Assembly: GCA_964563505.1 (NCBI GenBank)
Contig: CAZLXW010000006.1
Coordinates: 1 to 64,000 of the forward strand
Length of the DNA stretch: 64,000 bases
Direction of reading: 5' to 3'
Source: UBA1351 sp964563505
GTDB lineage: Bacteria > Bacillota > Clostridia > Lachnospirales > Vallitaleaceae
Position 1 is the first letter of the stretch; each line of letters opens with the position of its first letter. The position numbers were made by a program, and so were the translations under genes. Positions 60,672 through 64,000 of this stretch are shown piece by piece. The notes beneath the pieces were generated by a model. It was not told the DNA's origin and did no database searches. It was given only the letters and a program-made list of their open reading frames with translations.

Positions 60672-61187
60672 ATGAATATTTCAATGACTATTCATTCGAA
60701 TCGTATTATTTTTGTTCCAGCAAGTAAATATCACAAAGCATTTAAACGTTTAGCTAAAACAGATGACTATTATCGTTTTGCTTTTAATACATCGCCTGCC
60801 CAAGACAATTTTAGTAAAGAAGCCATTGAAGATGCGGATGCACTACATTATGATGTTTTCACCAAAAACAAGGTTATCTTAGGTATATTAAAGTGTTACT
60901 ATCCTGTAGGCGATGCCAATCTTTGGATTCAAACATTAATTGTCCGCAAGGAATTTGCTCGTGAAGGATACGGAACTTTAATACTTCAGCATTTTATTCA
61001 AACATTAATTCACCAACATTCACTTAATAAAATTTTCTTAACCTGCCATAAGGACAATGTTGCAGGAATAAGTTTTTGGCAACAACAAGGGTTCATCCGA
61101 CAAGATGAACGCATTAAAAATGACTACTATCTATTTGTTGCTGATATAAGGAGTTTAACATGCATAGAAAAGTTTTTAGCACATTAG
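60672..61187 (+). CDS. GNAT-family acetyltransferase
   Basis: The 171-residue protein has the GNAT core: a beta strand with ILGILKCYYPV, LWIQTLIVRKEFAREGYGTL as the acetyl-CoA-binding R/QxxGxG/A loop, and LTCHKDNVAGISFWQQQGFI with the last strand. The substrate is unknown. The ribosome site AAAGGAGG is strong. The 3' end overlaps the start of MutS2 by 28 bases, so the two are transcribed together, but there is no known functional link. Confidence 0.88.
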   Translation: MNISMTIHSNRIIFVPASKYHKAFKRLAKTDDYYRFAFNTSPAQDNFSKEAIEDADALHYDVFTKNKVILGILKCYYPVGDANLWIQTLIVRKEFAREGYGTLILQHFIQTLIHQHSLNKIFLTCHKDNVAGISFWQQQGFIRQDERIKNDYYLFVADIRSLTCIEKFLAH

Positions 61188-63574
61188 AATTCAACAAAAT
61201 ACTTGAGCTTATTGCAAATTACGCACTAAGTCCGATGGCAAAATCGAAAATCTTGGCTATAGAACCCTTTGAACAGATTGATCAAATTAACACGGCTTTA
61301 AACGAAACCACCGACACAACAAATCTTTTGGTACACAAGGGAGACCTTCCTCTTCGAGGTATTAAAGATATTCGAGAAATCATTCAACGTTTAGCCATTC
61401 ACGGCACCTTATCAATTGCTGAAGTGCTCAGTGTCGCAGATGTTCTCCGATCGTCTGCTCAAGCCGTTTCCTATTATACCAGTGCAAAAGAGTATATTGA
61501 CACCCTAAGTCTAGCATATTATTTTCAAGCACTTAACGCTTTGCCTACATTATCAAAAGAAATTAACCGGTGCGTCATTTCAGAAGATGAGATCTCCGAT
61601 CAAGCCAGTAGTCGTTTATACGATATTCGCAGAGATATTAAAGGAAGCAGTTCAAAAATCAAAAGCCAATTAAACAAAATCATTCATTCTGCCACTCAAT
61701 CCGGAATGCTTCAGGATAATAATTATACCATTCGTAATGATCGGTATTGCGTCCCCCTCAAAGCCGAGTATCGAGGTCAGTTTAAAGGAATGATTCACGA
61801 TCAATCCTCAACAGGCTCAACGCTTTTTGTAGAACCTTTAGCGCTTGTTGAATTAAATAATCATCTGAGCAGTTTGTATCTAGATGAAGAAAAAGAAATA
61901 CAAAAGATCCTCATGGAATTAAGCGAGAAAATCGCTGTTTATAAAGATGTCTTAGAAGAAAACATAACCATGCTCACCCATTTAGATTTTCTGTCTGCAA
62001 AAGCCAACTACTCTATTCACACAAAATCATCGTGTCCCGTATTTAATGAAGATTATTATATATATCTTGAAAAGGCTCGACATCCTTTGCTCGATCCACA
62101 TGATGTCGTTCCAACCACCATTTATTTAGGAAAAGATTTCACCACTTTAGTAATTACCGGTCCAAATACCGGGGGTAAAACCGTCACCTTAAAAACCATC
62201 GGATTATTGTCCCTTATGGGACAAAGCGGGCTACATGTACCGGCTGCTGACGGAGCAAAACTTACAGTTTTAGATAATATCTTTGCAGATATCGGTGACG
62301 AACAAAGCATCGAACAATCTCTTAGTACTTTTTCCTCGCATATGACAAATATTACACAGATTTTAGAACAAGTAACGGACCGCTCTTTAGTACTCTTTGA
62401 CGAATTAGGCGCGGGCACAGACCCTACTGAAGGCGCTGCCCTTGCAATGGCTATTTTAGAAAACCTCAAAGCTGCAAATATATTAACCATTGCAACAACA
62501 CATTATTCTGAACTTAAGGTTTATGCGCTCTCCACTGAAGGAGTTGAAAACGCCAGTTGTGAATTTAATGTAAACACATTACGTCCCACCTATAAATTAT
62601 TAATTGGGATTCCGGGAAAGAGTAATGCTTTTGCTATCTCCAAAAGATTAGGATTATCTGATATAATAATAGAAGAAGCCAAAGAATTATTAAGCGGACG
62701 TGAAATTCGTTTTGAAGATCTTATTACCGATTTAGAAACCAATAAAAAAACAGCCTTACTCGAAAAAGAACGCGCACGTCAATACCGCGAAGAAGCTGAA
62801 ATGCTTCAAAAGCAAGTTGAGCTGCAGAAACGTCAGCTCACTTCACAAAAACAGCAAATACTCAATGATGCTAAAATGAACGCTGCTCGATTATTGGAGA
62901 ATTCCAAAGAAGAAGCTGATGCCATTATCCGTCGTATGAATGATCTTGTTAAGGACGGGACAGGCATGAATATGTCAGAACTTGAAGCACAACGGACTAA
63001 GTTAAGAGAAAAGCTTAACAAAACAACAAAACAAAAAAGTTCATCTCGTCAGACACGTAAAATAATACGCCTTGAAGATATGGAAATCGGTTCAAGCGTC
63101 TTCGTAACAACACTTAATCAAAAGGGTACATTACTAGACATTAATACAAATAAAAAGGAAGCCACTGTTCAACTTGGTATTATGAAATCTACCATTCCAT
63201 TTAAGGATCTTGAACAGGCCGATGAAAATGTCAGCTATACTCTTCCACAAAAAGGTACTGCAAAAAAATACACCATTGCTAAAGGCAATAAAAATAAAGG
63301 AACCACTTCAGTATCTGCGCCTAGTCATGTAAAAACAGAAGTCGATTTACGTGGCCTAATGCTTAGTGATGCGATAACTGTTTTAGATAAATATATTGAT
63401 GATGCTTATTTAGCACATTTATCTCAAGTAACAATCATTCACGGAAAAGGAACCGGCGCTTTACGCCAAGGCGTTCATCAATTTTTACGTACAACAACAC
63501 ATGTAAAAGACTATCGCTTAGGTGAATACGGCGAAGGTGATAGTGGGGTAACTATTGTAACATTCAACGACTAG
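61160..63574 (+). CDS. mutS2: MutS2 endonuclease / recombination regulator
   Basis: The 804-residue protein begins FSTLEFNKILELIANYALSP. Its ATPase contains the Walker A motif ITGPNTGGKTVTLKTIGLLS, FADIGDEQSIEQSLSTFSSH, VLFDELGAGTDPTEGAALA and TTHYSELK. A long coiled coil with KTALLEKERARQYREEAEML follows, then a KOW-like segment, and the C-terminal Smr nuclease domain with DLRGLMLSDAITVLDKYIDD and THVKDYRLGEYGEGDSG. MutS2 suppresses homologous recombination and rescues collided ribosomes. The start follows AAGGAGTTTAAC inside the GNAT gene. Confidence 0.95.
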   Translation: MHRKVFSTLEFNKILELIANYALSPMAKSKILAIEPFEQIDQINTALNETTDTTNLLVHKGDLPLRGIKDIREIIQRLAIHGTLSIAEVLSVADVLRSSAQAVSYYTSAKEYIDTLSLAYYFQALNALPTLSKEINRCVISEDEISDQASSRLYDIRRDIKGSSSKIKSQLNKIIHSATQSGMLQDNNYTIRNDRYCVPLKAEYRGQFKGMIHDQSSTGSTLFVEPLALVELNNHLSSLYLDEEKEIQKILMELSEKIAVYKDVLEENITMLTHLDFLSAKANYSIHTKSSCPVFNEDYYIYLEKARHPLLDPHDVVPTTIYLGKDFTTLVITGPNTGGKTVTLKTIGLLSLMGQSGLHVPAADGAKLTVLDNIFADIGDEQSIEQSLSTFSSHMTNITQILEQVTDRSLVLFDELGAGTDPTEGAALAMAILENLKAANILTIATTHYSELKVYALSTEGVENASCEFNVNTLRPTYKLLIGIPGKSNAFAISKRLGLSDIIIEEAKELLSGREIRFEDLITDLETNKKTALLEKERARQYREEAEMLQKQVELQKRQLTSQKQQILNDAKMNAARLLENSKEEADAIIRRMNDLVKDGTGMNMSELEAQRTKLREKLNKTTKQKSSSRQTRKIIRLEDMEIGSSVFVTTLNQKGTLLDINTNKKEATVQLGIMKSTIPFKDLEQADENVSYTLPQKGTAKKYTIAKGNKNKGTTSVSAPSHVKTEVDLRGLMLSDAITVLDKYIDDAYLAHLSQVTIIHGKGTGALRQGVHQFLRTTTHVKDYRLGEYGEGDSGVTIVTFND

Positions 63575-63588
63575 AAAAGAGGGATATT

Positions 63589-64000
63589 ATGGAGACAAAA
63601 AACAAAATACTCATCGTTGATGACGATGAAAATATCAGTGAACTGATTTCACTCTATTTGGAAAAAGAAAGTTATGCAACAAAAATCGTCGACAATGGTA
63701 ATGATGTTGCCGAAGCCGTCAAATCCTTTAATCCAAACCTTATTTTATTAGACTTAATGTTACCGGGAAAAGACGGATATGACGTCTGTAAGGAAGTCCG
63801 TCAAATGAGTACCGTACCTATTATTATGCTTACCGCTAAAGGTGAAACATTTGATAAAATTCTAGGCTTGGAACTTGGTGCCGATGATTATATGGTTAAA
63901 CCCTTTGATAACAAAGAACTTACGGCACGTGTAAAAGCAGTGTTACGTCGATATACACCACAAGAAAGCAAAGGCAAACAAATTAATCTTCCGAATCTAA
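63589..64000 (+). CDS. OmpR-family response regulator (partial, 3' end outside window)
   Basis: About 137 codons are present and the gene runs off the right edge. It starts ILIVDDDENISELISLYLEK with the acidic pocket DDD, the phospho-acceptor D55 in LILLDLMLPGKDG, TAKGE and VKPFDNKEL. The following RRYTPQESKG marks the linker to a winged helix output domain not in view. The start follows AAGAGGGATATT, 14 bases after the mutS2 stop. A kinase gene is likely to follow. Confidence 0.9.
   Translation, partial: METKNKILIVDDDENISELISLYLEKESYATKIVDNGNDVAEAVKSFNPNLILLDLMLPGKDGYDVCKEVRQMSTVPIIMLTAKGETFDKILGLELGADDYMVKPFDNKELTARVKAVLRRYTPQESKGKQINLPNL

Noticed and set aside
1..64000. tRNA, rRNA or CRISPR array
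   Set aside because: No cloverleaf, rRNA-like stretch or regularly spaced direct repeats were noticed on reading through; a tRNA search program would be decisive.

Overview
The window is AT-rich DNA with strong AGGAGG-type ribosome binding sites and a gene content typical of an anaerobic, motile, Gram-positive member of the Clostridia. Indicators are an ETF-linked oxidase operon, a remnant of a membrane pyrophosphatase, BCCT and FetAB-type transporters, many two-component systems, a bactofilin next to an M23 peptidase, and RlmD/YhaM/MutS2. A Lachnospirales or Vallitaleaceae-like source is my guess and cannot be proven from this sequence. No rRNA, tRNA, CRISPR array or intact insertion sequence was seen.

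Layout. 1-5.6 kb: an Fe(III)-type ABC uptake pair (permease cut by the left edge) diverges from a metal-handling operon of a DUF2318 protein, an HMA/TauE-SafE/cupredoxin fusion and a two-component system. A 44-residue metal-binding-type protein lies antisense over the kinase 3' end. 5.7-8.4 kb: SHOCT-like and DUF2089 pair, rhodanese lipoprotein, a small clostridial protein and a LacI regulator. 8.5-11.7 kb: a large GH94 phosphorylase behind a perfect palindromic operator. 11.7-17.3 kb: a two-component system with an alpha/beta hydrolase, a MarR/nitroreductase pair and a broken NmrA-like gene. 17.4-30.9 kb: chemoreceptor, decayed AraC and EamA genes, stress and redox genes, a badly deleted pyrophosphatase, a VanX-CapA fusion with a one-base frameshift, and a BCCT transporter. 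31-39 kb: the most coherent catabolic system, with an RpiR regulator, AGPS-like FAD oxidase, EtfB, EtfA, SDR, FGGY kinase and MFS transporter, controlled from a region with two long palindromes. 39-55 kb: a mosaic of transporters (ChrA, FetAB, UPF0718), regulators, an FMN-binding lipoprotein with a NarL-type two-component system, a RhuM protein and several gene remnants. 55.4-64 kb: conserved housekeeping genes (RlmD, YhaM, TIM-barrel protein, bactofilin, M23 peptidase, GNAT, MutS2, and an OmpR regulator cut by the right edge).

Two themes stand out. First, the 31-39 kb operon looks like a pathway in which an imported polyol, sugar or sugar acid is processed by a kinase and an SDR. One oxidation step would pass electrons through a dedicated ETF whose beta subunit carries a motif reminiscent of bifurcating ETFs. 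The substrate is unknown.

Second, broken genes are frequent between about 16 and 54 kb. Several carry internal deletions that remove tens of codons and shift the frame (pyrophosphatase, EamA, AraC, TetR, UPF0718 permease). Others have single-base or nonsense lesions (NmrA-like, VanX-CapA, AraC) or lack their N-terminus (DsrE-like, SH3-like). This is either real genome decay or an assembly problem, and reads would decide.
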